The notes: a model not told the origin generated them from the sequence alone. A DNA stretch of 40,373 bases from Firmicutes bacterium CAG:884 (GCA_000433875.1 HF993337.1:1-40373); one strand, 5' to 3'. Positions 32,312-40,328 are shown, counted from the stretch's first letter. Made by a program: numbers and translations.

Positions 32312-32317
32312 AAATTA

Positions 32318-32347
32318 ATTATAGCACACCTTAAAATTATAATGCAA
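32318..32347 (-). promoter_or_regulatory. promoter of the candidate small RNA
   Basis: On the minus strand TTGCAT (32347-32342), an 18-nt spacer, and TATAAT (32323-32318). The predicted start is near 32311, one base before the closing-stem sequence. Confidence 0.6.
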
Positions 32348-32386
32348 TAGTTTTGTGAAAATATTTTTTGATTTTTAAAAATGTTG

Positions 32387-32415
32387 TTGACATATAGTTT
32401 GTTTTAGTGTATATA
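32387..32415 (+). promoter_or_regulatory. promoter of topA
   Basis: TTGACA at 32387-32392, a 17-nt spacer, and TATATA at 32410-32415. AGGAGG lies at 32421-32426. The in-frame GTG at 32407 is inside the promoter and so is not the start. Confidence 0.75.
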
Positions 32416-32433
32416 TTAAAAGGAGGCGAGAGA

Positions 32434-34446
32434 ATGACTAAAAATTTGGTAATAGTGGAATCTCCAAGTAAGTCTAAAACTATTGAAAAGTATTTAGGCA
32501 AAGATTATCACGTAGTTTCTAGTAAAGGACATATTAGAGATTTATCTACTAAAGGTAAATATGGTTTAGGAGTTGATGTTGACAATAACTTTAAACCAGA
32601 CTATACATTTATAAGTGGGAAGAAAAAATTAATTAAAGAACTTAATAATGATGTAAAAAAAGTTGATAATGTTTATCTTGCAACCGACCCCGATCGTGAA
32701 GGAGAGGCTATAAGTTGGCATTTAAAAGAGTGTTTAGATTTAAATGATAAAAATTATAAAAGAATTGTTTTTAATGAAATAACAAAAAATGCAATTTTAA
32801 ACTCATTTGATCACGCTCGTGATATAGATATGAACTTAGTAAGTTCACAAGAAACAAGAAGAATACTTGATCGTATAATTGGTTTTAGATTAAGTAAATT
32901 AATGCAAGCAAAAACGAGTGGATCATCTGCTGGTAGAGTTCAATCAGTTGCACTTAAATTAATTGTTGATAAAGAAAGAGAAATTGAAAAGTTTACACCT
33001 GAAGAATTTTGGACAATAAAAGCACTATTTAATGATTTTGAAGCTGATTATGACGGCGATATTCATAACGAAGAAGAAGCAAATAATATTTTAAAAAAAT
33101 TAAAAAAAGATTTTGTTTTAGAAAGTGTTACAGAAAAAGAGAAAACAAGAAACTCTAAAGTACCATTTATTACATCTACTTTACAACAAGATGCATCTAA
33201 TAAATTAGGTATGACAGCCAAAAAAACAATGAGTATTGCTCAAAAATTATATGAAGGAATTGAATTGCCAGGTGAAACAGTTGGTTTAATTACCTATATG
33301 CGTACAGATTCAATTCGTTTATCAAATGATTTCATAAATGATACTTATCAGTTTATTAAAAATAAGTTTGGTTCTAATTATGTTGGAAGTGTAAAAGTTT
33401 CTAAAAAAACTGAAAACGTTCAAGATGCCCACGAAGCAATTAGGCCAACAAGTATTAATAGAATTCCTGAAGAAATAAAACCATATTTAACACCAGATGA
33501 ATATAAGTTGTATCGTATGATTTATTATAGAGCATTAGCATCTTTAATGAAAAGCGCGAAATATATGCAAACAAGTATTAATCTATCAAATAATGGATAT
33601 AATTTTAAAGCAAATGGAAGTGTTATTACATTTGATGGTTACCTAAAAGTATATAAAGAATATGAAGATGTAAATGATGTTGTATTACCAGACTTTAAAG
33701 ATTATAAAAGCAAAGTAATTGTTTCATCTGATATAACAAAAGAACAGCACTTTACTAAACCACCTTCAAGATATACGGAAGCAAAACTTATAAAAGAAAT
33801 GGAAGAACTTGGTATTGGAAGACCAAGTACATATGCTAAAATAATTGATACAATTAAAGAAAGAGGATATGTAAATGTTCAAGATAAAAAGTTCGTACCA
33901 ACAGAAATAGGTTTTGAAATTACTGATAAATTACAAGAGTTTTTCAGTCATTTAATCAATGTTAAATATACAGCAAGTATGGAAACAAATTTAGATGAAA
34001 TAGCAGAAGGCAAAAAGAATTGGGTAAATGTTTTAAAAGAGTTTTATGATGATTTTGAACCATATGTTGAAAACGCTTTTAAAGAAATGCCTAAAAAAGA
34101 AGCTGAAGAAACCGGTGAAAATTGTCCGGAATGTGGAAGCCCATTAGTATACCGCAAAGGAAAATATGGGAAGTTTATAGCTTGTAGTAATTTCCCTAAA
34201 TGTAAATATATAAAACAAGAAGAATCCGCGCAAGAAGAAGTATGTGATTGTCCAAATTGTTCTGGTAAAATTGTTAAAAAAAGATCTAAAAGAGGTAAAA
34301 TATTTTATGGATGTTCAAACTATCCAAAATGTAAAACTGCTTTTTGGGATAAACCAACCGGTGAAAGATGTCCAAAATGTTCTGGTTTATTATTAGAAAA
34401 AGGCAAAAAAATATATTGTGGAAGTTGTGATTATATAAAGGACTAG
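32434..34446 (+). CDS. topA: DNA topoisomerase I (type IA)
   Basis: 670 residues. It relaxes negatively supercoiled DNA. The Toprim domain has VIVESPSKSKTIEKYLG and ATDPDREGEAISWHL. The active-site Tyr is in GLITYMRTDSIRLS. The blocks SAGRVQSVALKLIVD and RYTEAKLIKEMEELGIGRPS are typical of the family. Three C-terminal zinc ribbons are present (CPECG...CSNFPKC, CPNCSG...CSNYPKC, CPKCSG...CGSC). The start at 32434 (MTKNLVIVES) has AGGAGG upstream. The gene stands alone between its own promoter and terminator-like hairpin; in many Bacilli trmFO follows, but it does not here. Confidence 0.97.
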   Translation: MTKNLVIVESPSKSKTIEKYLGKDYHVVSSKGHIRDLSTKGKYGLGVDVDNNFKPDYTFISGKKKLIKELNNDVKKVDNVYLATDPDREGEAISWHLKECLDLNDKNYKRIVFNEITKNAILNSFDHARDIDMNLVSSQETRRILDRIIGFRLSKLMQAKTSGSSAGRVQSVALKLIVDKEREIEKFTPEEFWTIKALFNDFEADYDGDIHNEEEANNILKKLKKDFVLESVTEKEKTRNSKVPFITSTLQQDASNKLGMTAKKTMSIAQKLYEGIELPGETVGLITYMRTDSIRLSNDFINDTYQFIKNKFGSNYVGSVKVSKKTENVQDAHEAIRPTSINRIPEEIKPYLTPDEYKLYRMIYYRALASLMKSAKYMQTSINLSNNGYNFKANGSVITFDGYLKVYKEYEDVNDVVLPDFKDYKSKVIVSSDITKEQHFTKPPSRYTEAKLIKEMEELGIGRPSTYAKIIDTIKERGYVNVQDKKFVPTEIGFEITDKLQEFFSHLINVKYTASMETNLDEIAEGKKNWVNVLKEFYDDFEPYVENAFKEMPKKEAEETGENCPECGSPLVYRKGKYGKFIACSNFPKCKYIKQEESAQEEVCDCPNCSGKIVKKRSKRGKIFYGCSNYPKCKTAFWDKPTGERCPKCSGLLLEKGKKIYCGSCDYIKD

Positions 34447-34460
34447 CGATAGTCTTTTGA
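34438..34460 (+). terminator. terminator-like hairpin after topA
   Basis: AAGGACTA (34438-34445), GNRA-type loop GCGA, TAGTCTTT (34450-34457) with one G-T pair and a short T run. It overlaps the topA stop codon. Confidence 0.6.
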
Positions 34461-34461
34461 T

Positions 34462-34490
34462 TTGACATCAAACCTGTAAAATGTTATATT
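34462..34490 (+). promoter_or_regulatory. promoter of the unknown gene pair 34512/34925
   Basis: TTGACA at 34462-34467, a 17-nt spacer, and TATATT at 34485-34490, then the ribosome site AGGGGG. The strong -35 lies 5 nt after the topA hairpin. Confidence 0.75.
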
Positions 34491-34511
34491 ATAGTAGTTA
34501 GGGGGTATAGT

Positions 34512-34925
34512 ATGGAATTAATATCTGTTATGGCTAAAGATGGTAAAATACTATCATTCAATTATTTCGATAGTAATGATTATGTCTATAAAAAAGCGTG
34601 TACAATATGTGATTCTGGCGCTGCCATTACTGTTTTAAAGTATTTTGAACAAAGAAAAAATATTATTTATAAAAATGCTTATTTAGAATATTTAAAGAAA
34701 GCAAGAGAAGACTTTAAACTTGCAATCATTGATACTTTGTTATGTAATAATACTAAAATATTTTTAACTATATTTGATACTGAAAATGAAATATATTACA
34801 AATATAGTAAAATGTTAGGTAGAAGTTTAACCGATGAAGAAAAAGTAATGGTATATAGTAGATTCAAACAAAACGTAGAATTATGTATTAATAATAGTAT
34901 ATTTGAAAAAGGAAAAATTAAATAA
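34512..34925 (+). CDS. uncharacterised 137-residue protein
   Basis: Not recognised. It is soluble, with no signal peptide. The N-terminus MELISVMAKDGKILSFNYFD is followed by ACTICDSGAAITVLKYFEQR, with a C-x-x-C pair. The rest is mainly helical and Lys/Tyr-rich, including LTDEEKVMVYSRFKQN. The CTIC pair could bind metal or form a disulfide, but only two of the four usual ligands are visible. Its stop shares one base with the start of the next gene, so the two proteins probably work together. Confidence 0.75.
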   Translation: MELISVMAKDGKILSFNYFDSNDYVYKKACTICDSGAAITVLKYFEQRKNIIYKNAYLEYLKKAREDFKLAIIDTLLCNNTKIFLTIFDTENEIYYKYSKMLGRSLTDEEKVMVYSRFKQNVELCINNSIFEKGKIK

Positions 34926-35608
34926 TGGTAGGTAGATATGAATTAGTAGCAGTCGATAAGAATAAAAAAGGAAAAATTATTGCAAGTAAAAATAATAAAA
35001 AATTAACTTTACAAGAAGCTGATATATTTACAAGTTTATTTCAAGATAAAAATGAATTAGCTTATTATTTATGTAGTAAAGGATATATTGATGAAACACC
35101 AGAAATGTTTGTTTTACTTTATCATACAAATAAAAAAAGCCGTTACTTAAATTGTTTATATAAAGAGAATAATGATATAATTAAAATCGCAAAAGCTTCA
35201 AAAGAAAACAATAAAGTTAATATATATAATAGTTTATTTGGTAAATTATTATCTTATTTGATAAGAAATGCTGATAATGAATTTATAGAGTATGCTTATC
35301 ATTATAAATATATTAATAAATATGTTTATGATAAATTACTTGAATATAGATATAACAAAAGTAATAGTATAATTAATGCAATTGAAAGAGAATTATCGAA
35401 AGAATATTTACAAGTAAGAAAACTATATTCAATTATAAAATTATATAATAATAAAAAAGTAGATAATTCATTAAGAAGGAAAATAGTAGGTGAAAGTAAT
35501 GATCCATATATTGACTATTTGGTTGAAAAAGCAAATATGGGAAGTGAAAGCGCTTACGAAGAATTAAAACAAATGGATTTAGAAAAAATCCTTAGTTTAA
35601 AAATGTAA
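34925..35608 (+). CDS. uncharacterised 227-residue protein, coupled to the 137-residue gene
   Basis: Not recognised. The N-terminal MVGRYELVAVDKNKKGKIIA suggests a short beta segment, and the remainder is predicted helical and rich in Tyr, Asn and Lys. The C-terminus (GESNDPYIDYLVEKANMGSE, then SAYEELKQMDLEKIL) has the look of a Sel1/TPR-like helical pair. There are no catalytic motifs and no membrane helix. It begins on the last base of the preceding stop codon. An AATTTATT/AATAAATT hairpin without a T-tract lies just after it at 35607-35628. Confidence 0.75.
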   Translation: MVGRYELVAVDKNKKGKIIASKNNKKLTLQEADIFTSLFQDKNELAYYLCSKGYIDETPEMFVLLYHTNKKSRYLNCLYKENNDIIKIAKASKENNKVNIYNSLFGKLLSYLIRNADNEFIEYAYHYKYINKYVYDKLLEYRYNKSNSIINAIERELSKEYLQVRKLYSIIKLYNNKKVDNSLRRKIVGESNDPYIDYLVEKANMGSESAYEELKQMDLEKILSLKM

Positions 35609-35677
35609 TTTATTCTTTTAAATAAATTATAAATGTGATAAAATTATAATGTTAAATAATAGAAAGGAGGATAAAAA

Positions 35678-37315
35678 ATGGCTAAAATTAAAATATTCGC
35701 TCTTGGTGGCTTAAATGAAATTGGTAAAAATATGTATGTTATTGATATAGATAATAATATATTTGTTTTTGATGCCGGTTTAAAATATGCTGATGATAGT
35801 ATGTTAGGTGTTGATTATATAATCCCTAAATATGATTATTTAATTCAAAATAAGAAAAAAATAAAAGGTATATTTATAACTCACGGTCATGATGAACAAA
35901 TGGGAGCTTTACCTGATATTTTACCAGAACTTGAAAATGTTCCTGTTTATGCTACTAAGTTTACAATGGAAATTATAAAAAGAGAATTAGCAGAATCTAA
36001 AATTAATTATTCTAAACTAATTGAAATAAAACCACACATTAAATTAAACTTTGGCAAAATTAGTATTTTTCCAATTAGTTTAACCCATTCAGTACCTGAT
36101 AGTATAGGCTATGTTATAAATACTGTTGACGGCGCTATATTTTATACAGGTAACTTTGTGTTTGATTCATCAATGCTAGGACCTTATAAAACTGATATTG
36201 GTAAATTAGCCTATATTGGTAAACAAGGTGTATTATGCTTATTAAGTGAATCAATGTATGCTGATAGAAAAGGTTTTACAGCGCCTTCTAATCGTATTGG
36301 TTCAATTGTTAATGAAGTTTTAGATCAAACAGGTAGAATTATTATCAGTGTTTTTCCTAATCAATTCTATAAAATTCAAGAATTATTTAATGGAATTATG
36401 CATACTGATAGAAATGTTGTTATTATTGGTAAAAGATTACAAGATATTATAATTAATTCTATTAATTTAGGTTATATGAAGTTTGATATAAATAGAATTA
36501 AAACAATCAGTCATGTTAATGATGATAATATAGTTGTTTTAGTTGCTGATGAAAGAGAAAAACCTTTTTCAAACTTTTTAAGAATTGTTAGAGGTTATGA
36601 TAAGTTTATTAAAATCAGTAAAAAAGATACAGTTGTATTTATGTCGCCAGTATTCCCTGGAATGGAAAAAAGTAGCGCGAAATTACTAGATGGTATTGCA
36701 AGAACTGGTTCTAATTTGATTGATATCAGTAATAAATACGCATCCCATCACGCTTCAAGTGAAGATTTAATGATGATGATTAATTTACTAAATCCAAAAT
36801 ATTATATGCCGGTTAATGGTGAATATAGGCACGAAATCGCTAATAAGAAAGCTGCTATAACAGCTGGTATGAAAGAAGAAAATATTTTGTGCAAATTAAA
36901 TGGCGAAGTTGTTTATTTTAAAAATGGTAAATTAGTTGATGACAATATTAAGATTCCAACCGATGAATTATTAATAGATGGTGAGGTTGGCGATGTTGGT
37001 GAAATTGTTTTAAAGGATAGAGAAATGTTAAGTGATAATGGTGTAGTTGTTGCTGTTATTACTATTGATAGATTAACTAAAACTTTAAAGCATCCGCTTG
37101 AGCTTCATTCAAGAGGATTTATTTATGTTAGAGATAATATAGATGTTATGAAAGAAGCTGTAAATATAGCAACTAAAGTAGTAAATGATAATACAAAACC
37201 TAATTTTATTGATTATAATAAGATTAAATTAGGTGTTAGAGATGAACTTGGTAAGTACTTTTATAATGAGATTGGTACTAAACCAATGATACTATTAATT
37301 ATTCAAGAAGTATAA
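35678..37315 (+). CDS. rnjB: RNase J-family protein with degraded metal site (RNase J2-like)
   Basis: 545 residues, full RNase J length, with metallo-beta-lactamase, beta-CASP and C-terminal domains. The start KIKIFALGGLNEIGKNMYVI is typical. The metal and active-site motifs are altered. HGHEDH reads HGHDEQ and TGDF reads TGNF. GSQGEP reads DEREKP, and PVHGEYR reads PVNGEYR. The histidines in THSVPDSIG and SHHAS are kept. B. subtilis RNase J2 is a weak enzyme that partners with J1, so a structural or regulatory partner role is likely. A catalytically complete J1 would be expected elsewhere in the genome. AAAGGAGG lies upstream of the ATG, and TATAAT lies near 35645. Confidence 0.9.
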   Translation: MAKIKIFALGGLNEIGKNMYVIDIDNNIFVFDAGLKYADDSMLGVDYIIPKYDYLIQNKKKIKGIFITHGHDEQMGALPDILPELENVPVYATKFTMEIIKRELAESKINYSKLIEIKPHIKLNFGKISIFPISLTHSVPDSIGYVINTVDGAIFYTGNFVFDSSMLGPYKTDIGKLAYIGKQGVLCLLSESMYADRKGFTAPSNRIGSIVNEVLDQTGRIIISVFPNQFYKIQELFNGIMHTDRNVVIIGKRLQDIIINSINLGYMKFDINRIKTISHVNDDNIVVLVADEREKPFSNFLRIVRGYDKFIKISKKDTVVFMSPVFPGMEKSSAKLLDGIARTGSNLIDISNKYASHHASSEDLMMMINLLNPKYYMPVNGEYRHEIANKKAAITAGMKEENILCKLNGEVVYFKNGKLVDDNIKIPTDELLIDGEVGDVGEIVLKDREMLSDNGVVVAVITIDRLTKTLKHPLELHSRGFIYVRDNIDVMKEAVNIATKVVNDNTKPNFIDYNKIKLGVRDELGKYFYNEIGTKPMILLIIQEV

Positions 37316-37339
37316 AGGTTCTAGAAATATAACTTTTTT
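37314..37339 (+). terminator. terminator after rnjB
   Basis: AAAGGTT (37314-37320), 10-nt loop, AACTTTT (37331-37337) with one G-T pair and a T-run to 37339. Confidence 0.6.
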
Positions 37340-37440
37340 CTTGTAATTATGTAGACAGTATTATAAACTATAACATATAGTGGCTATCACGTAGTAAAAG
37401 GCAAACAAATATAAGATTATTTGAAAAAATAATCTTTTTT
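37340..37440 (+). ncRNA. possible short transcript between two terminators
   Basis: No open reading frame fits between the rnjB terminator and a second terminator at 37413-37440. The interval has a possible promoter, TAGACA (37352-37357), 18 nt, TATAGT (37376-37381), and small potential hairpins (ACTATA/TATAGT and GTG-GCTAT-CAC). A transcript of about 50-60 nt would end at the second terminator. No known RNA family is recognised, and it may be only a relic of a lost gene. Confidence 0.3.
37413..37440 (+). terminator. strong terminator upstream of the sirA-like gene
   Basis: AAGATTATT (37413-37421), loop TGAAAA, AATAATCTT (37428-37436), T-run to 37440. It does not terminate any recognised gene directly, since rnjB already has its own hairpin. 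Confidence 0.8.
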
Positions 37441-37466
37441 GACATTTTATTTAATTATAATATTAT
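37439..37466 (+). promoter_or_regulatory. promoter of the sirA-like gene
   Basis: TTGACA at 37439-37444 begins in the T-tract of the terminator; a 16-nt spacer leads to TATTAT at 37461-37466. GGTGAT precedes the ATG at 37487. Confidence 0.65.
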
Positions 37467-37486
37467 AAAATATCTATGGTGATATT

Positions 37487-37876
37487 ATGTATAGATATTA
37501 TATATTTGATATTAAAAACAAGTTTAAAAACGATAACAATTTATATAGACTACTTAAAACACTATATACATTAAATCTAAAATATATAAATTACGGAGAA
37601 TTAATATACAATGAAATGTGCAAACCAATCAATAGGGAAAATATCAAAGAGATATTAAAAGACTATAATGCTAAAAAAGTATCAAGAAAATACTTCATAT
37701 GTTTAAACGATGAAATAACTATAGTAGTAATTAAATATTCAAGACTAATAATAATATCAAATAAATTATACCCAGACATATTTAATAGACTAAAAATAGA
37801 ATGTGAAAATCTATTTGTATGCAATTTTTTAAATGATAACTACTTTTATGTATCAAAGTGTTGTAAAAATATGTAA
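37487..37876 (+). CDS. SirA/YneE-like protein (putative replication-control protein)
   Basis: 129 residues. It starts MYRYYIFDIKNKFKNDNNLY, similar in pattern to SirA (YY-x-Y-x-I-K-x-E-F). It ends with IFNRLKIECENLFVCNFLND followed by NYFYVSK, which resembles the C-terminal block of SirA. In B. subtilis SirA (YneE) binds DnaA domain I to stop new initiation at the onset of sporulation. Similarity is weak, but the next gene is yneF, exactly as in Bacillus (tkt-yneE-yneF), which strengthens the call. In a lineage without visible sporulation genes it may restrain DnaA in other conditions. Confidence 0.55.
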   Translation: MYRYYIFDIKNKFKNDNNLYRLLKTLYTLNLKYINYGELIYNEMCKPINRENIKEILKDYNAKKVSRKYFICLNDEITIVVIKYSRLIIISNKLYPDIFNRLKIECENLFVCNFLNDNYFYVSKCCKNM

Positions 37877-37908
37877 AATATTATATAATTATAATGGGAG
37901 ATGAAATT

Positions 37909-38127
37909 ATGCCACAACTATTAATCGATGTATTATATTTAATTGGAGGAATAATTGCAGGATTTATAGCCGGATTCTTTGTAGCACGTGCTGTAATGCA
38001 AAAATATTTAAAGAAAAATCCACCAATAAATGAACAAATGATTAAAGCTATGATGACACAAATGGGTAGAACACCAAGTCAAAAGCAGGTAAATCAAATG
38101 ATGAAATCAATGGCTAAATATATGTAG
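37909..38127 (+). CDS. yneF: YneF family protein (UPF0154)
   Basis: 72 residues. An N-terminal membrane helix (LIDVLYLIGGIIAGFIAGFF) is followed by the diagnostic cytosolic tail KYLKKNPPINEQMIKAMMTQ then MGRTPSQKQVNQMMKSM. The family is widespread in Bacilli and has no assigned function. The start at 37909 has GGGAGATGA upstream; an ATG at 37894 overlaps that ribosome site. It follows the sirA-like gene, preserving the yneE-yneF order. Confidence 0.92.
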   Translation: MPQLLIDVLYLIGGIIAGFIAGFFVARAVMQKYLKKNPPINEQMIKAMMTQMGRTPSQKQVNQMMKSMAKYM

Positions 38128-38136
38128 CCATTTTTT
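38109..38136 (+). terminator. terminator overlapping the end of yneF
   Basis: AATGGCTA (38109-38116), 8-nt loop, TAGCCATT (38125-38132), T-run to 38136. The stem includes the stop codon. No clear promoter follows before ygjV, so readthrough may supply the downstream genes. Confidence 0.75.
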
Positions 38137-38160
38137 CTTATAAAGGAAGATGGAAGAAGT

Positions 38161-38679
38161 ATGTTAGAAAGCATTTTAAGTAATATACCAGCACATATAT
38201 GTGCTTTAATAGGCTTTATATTTTTAATAATAAGTACACAAGTAAAAAAGAGAAAAGAAATATTATTATTTCAAAGTTTATTTTCACTATTTTTCTTTTT
38301 ACAATATTTATTACTAGGAGTATACTCAGCAAGCATATTATGTTTGTTAGGCTTAATAAGAAATATTGTATTCTATTTTAAAAACAATAAAATATCAAAT
38401 AATATAATAATATTTTTAACACTAATTGTAGGTATAATTACTGGATTATATGATATGAAAAATTATATATTTATAATTGCATTTATACCAACAATAATAA
38501 ATGTAGCATATGCATATGTATTAAGTAAAAATAATATTTTATTAATTAAAAAAGTATTCTTAATATGCTCGATAATATGGATTATATATGACTATTTTGT
38601 TAAAGCATATGTCGGACTAATATGTAATAGCTTAGAAATGATCTCATATGTTTGTTATTTTATAAAAAAGAAAAATTAA
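38161..38679 (+). CDS. YgjV-like inner membrane protein
   Basis: 172 residues with about six membrane helices. The pattern of a first helix with ALIGFIFLIISTQVKKRKEI, then LLFQSLFSLFFFLQYLLLGV, then SASILCLLGLIRNIVFYFKN corresponds to the Imp-YgjV family. The function of this family is unknown. AGGAAGATGGAAG lies upstream of the ATG. gpsA starts 11 nt after the stop, which suggests cotranscription with gpsA. Confidence 0.75.
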   Translation: MLESILSNIPAHICALIGFIFLIISTQVKKRKEILLFQSLFSLFFFLQYLLLGVYSASILCLLGLIRNIVFYFKNNKISNNIIIFLTLIVGIITGLYDMKNYIFIIAFIPTIINVAYAYVLSKNNILLIKKVFLICSIIWIIYDYFVKAYVGLICNSLEMISYVCYFIKKKN

Positions 38680-38690
38680 TGGAGGAATAT

Positions 38691-39668
38691 ATGAAAATAG
38701 GAATAATAGGAGCAGGAGCATATGCCCTTGCACTAGCAGAAATGTTTAACAAAAGAAAAAATAATATCTATATATGGACTAAAGTAGAAAAAGAATATAA
38801 AGAATTAAAAGAAAATAGGACAAACCAAAAAGCATTACCAAACTTTATTTTAGATGAAAATATAAAAGTAACAAATAATATAAAAGAATGCATTATAGAT
38901 TCTAGTGTTATAGTAATTGCTGTTCCAGCTGAATATGTTGACGACATATCTAAAGAAATGGAAGGAATTGTAAAAAAGAATCAACAAATCTGTATTGCAA
39001 CAAAAGGAATAGAAAGAGACACATGTTTATTCCCAATTGATGTTTATAGAAAACACAATAAAACAAGTAATATAGCAGTTATATCTGGACCATCCTTTGC
39101 TCGTGATATAATAACCAATTCACCAATCGGATTATCAGTCGCAACTAAATCTAAAAAAACATATGAAATACTAAAAAATACCCTTGAAAACGATACGTTA
39201 AAACTAAGAAAAACAAGTGATATTATAGGAATATCAATATGTGGTTCAATTAAAAATGTAATTGCTATAGCATCGGGTATGTTAAGAGGACTTGGATACC
39301 CTGAATCAACCGAAGCAATGTTTATAACAGAATCACTTCATGATATTAAGAATCTAATAAAAGCCTTAGGCGGTTCTAAAAAAACAATTCTTTCATATGC
39401 TGGATTTGGCGATCTATTATTAACTTGTACTTCGTATAAAAGTAGAAACTTTACATTTGGTTATATGATAGGATCAAATGAACCAAAAGAAAAAATAAAT
39501 GAATATATAAATAATACAACTATAGAAGGCTTATATACATTAAAAAGTATTCATTCATTGTTAAAAAATAAAAATGTTGATATGCCAATCATTAACTTGA
39601 TATATGATATTATTTTTAATAATAAAGAACCAAAGTATTTATCAAAGTTTTTGATTGAAAAAGAATAG
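38691..39668 (+). CDS. gpsA: glycerol-3-phosphate dehydrogenase [NAD(P)+]
   Basis: 325 residues, normal length. It reduces dihydroxyacetone phosphate to sn-glycerol-3-phosphate for phospholipid synthesis. The N-terminal Rossmann fold starts MKIGIIGAGAYALALAEMF, with AYA in place of the usual SWG. Further blocks are ATKGIERDT, ISGPSFARDI, the catalytic Lys in CGSIKNVIAIASGMLRGLGY, and GFGDLLLTCTSYKSRNFTFG with the substrate-binding Arg-Asn. The stretch normally reading GDNTKAALITRGL is GYPESTEAMFITESL, an unusual divergence. The start has GGAGG 5 nt upstream; a longer frame from 38652 would overlap ygjV and is rejected. Confidence 0.93.
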   Translation: MKIGIIGAGAYALALAEMFNKRKNNIYIWTKVEKEYKELKENRTNQKALPNFILDENIKVTNNIKECIIDSSVIVIAVPAEYVDDISKEMEGIVKKNQQICIATKGIERDTCLFPIDVYRKHNKTSNIAVISGPSFARDIITNSPIGLSVATKSKKTYEILKNTLENDTLKLRKTSDIIGISICGSIKNVIAIASGMLRGLGYPESTEAMFITESLHDIKNLIKALGGSKKTILSYAGFGDLLLTCTSYKSRNFTFGYMIGSNEPKEKINEYINNTTIEGLYTLKSIHSLLKNKNVDMPIINLIYDIIFNNKEPKYLSKFLIEKE

Positions 39669-39677
39669 GGAGAATAA

Positions 39678-40292
39678 ATGGAAAATTATAGTTTAAAAGA
39701 TATTGTTGTTGGTTTAAAGGGTGAATATGATAATTATAAAAGTAAATTAGAATCATTAAAAGAATCAATTATCATAAATGATTTTTCTCTAATTGAAAAA
39801 AGTAACCTTTATGTTAATGAAACTTGGGATATGTCAAAGCCTGCACTTATATTTGATTTTTATAAAAAAATAAATAGATTAGAAGAATTATATTTAAAAT
39901 TAAGTAAAACAAGTAATATGAAAAGAATTATTGTAAAAGGAAATGATAGCTATCAATATGGTAAATTAAGTATAAGCTTTACATCAAATGATTTTATTAA
40001 TAAATATTACACACTTATGACAAGTGATTTTGTTAAAAATATTTATATATGGAGTATAAATAATAATATTGGTAGTTTAAATATAAATCATAATAATATA
40101 AGATTTTATTCGTTTAAAGATAAAATTAATTTTGAAATTGATTTAGTAAATAATAGAACAAACTTTTCAAGTAAATCTATATTTAATATAGAGTTTGAAA
40201 AAGATAAATTTCCTTTATATCATCAAAATATGATAGAATCAAATAAAGGTAATATTGATATGAGAGATCATAAATTAATATTAAAGAAATAA
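39678..40292 (+). CDS. uncharacterised 204-residue protein
   Basis: Not recognised. An N-terminal helical, coiled-coil-like segment (LKGEYDNYKSKLESLKESII) is followed by a mixed region rich in Asn, Ser, Lys and Phe, with beta-like stretches (YGKLSISFTSNDFI, NNIRFYSFKDKINFEIDL). There is no signal peptide or membrane helix. It lies 9 nt after gpsA with AGGGAGAA as ribosome site and is probably in the same operon. A terminator follows. The composition matches the surrounding genes, with no sign of transfer. Confidence 0.75.
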   Translation: MENYSLKDIVVGLKGEYDNYKSKLESLKESIIINDFSLIEKSNLYVNETWDMSKPALIFDFYKKINRLEELYLKLSKTSNMKRIIVKGNDSYQYGKLSISFTSNDFINKYYTLMTSDFVKNIYIWSINNNIGSLNINHNNIRFYSFKDKINFEIDLVNNRTNFSSKSIFNIEFEKDKFPLYHQNMIESNKGNIDMRDHKLILKK

Positions 40293-40297
40293 AATAT

Positions 40298-40326
40298 AAT
40301 CAAGATAAAAAATATCTTGATTTTTC
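40298..40326 (+). terminator. terminator after the 204-residue protein gene
   Basis: AATCAAGATA (40298-40307), loop of five A, TATCTTGATT (40313-40322), then TTTCT. The stem is 10 bp and perfect. Confidence 0.85.
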
Positions 40327-40328
40327 TA

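Noticed and set aside
32407..32433. GTG start of topA
   Set aside because: It overlaps the predicted -10 box, whereas the ATG at 32434 has AGGAGG at normal spacing.
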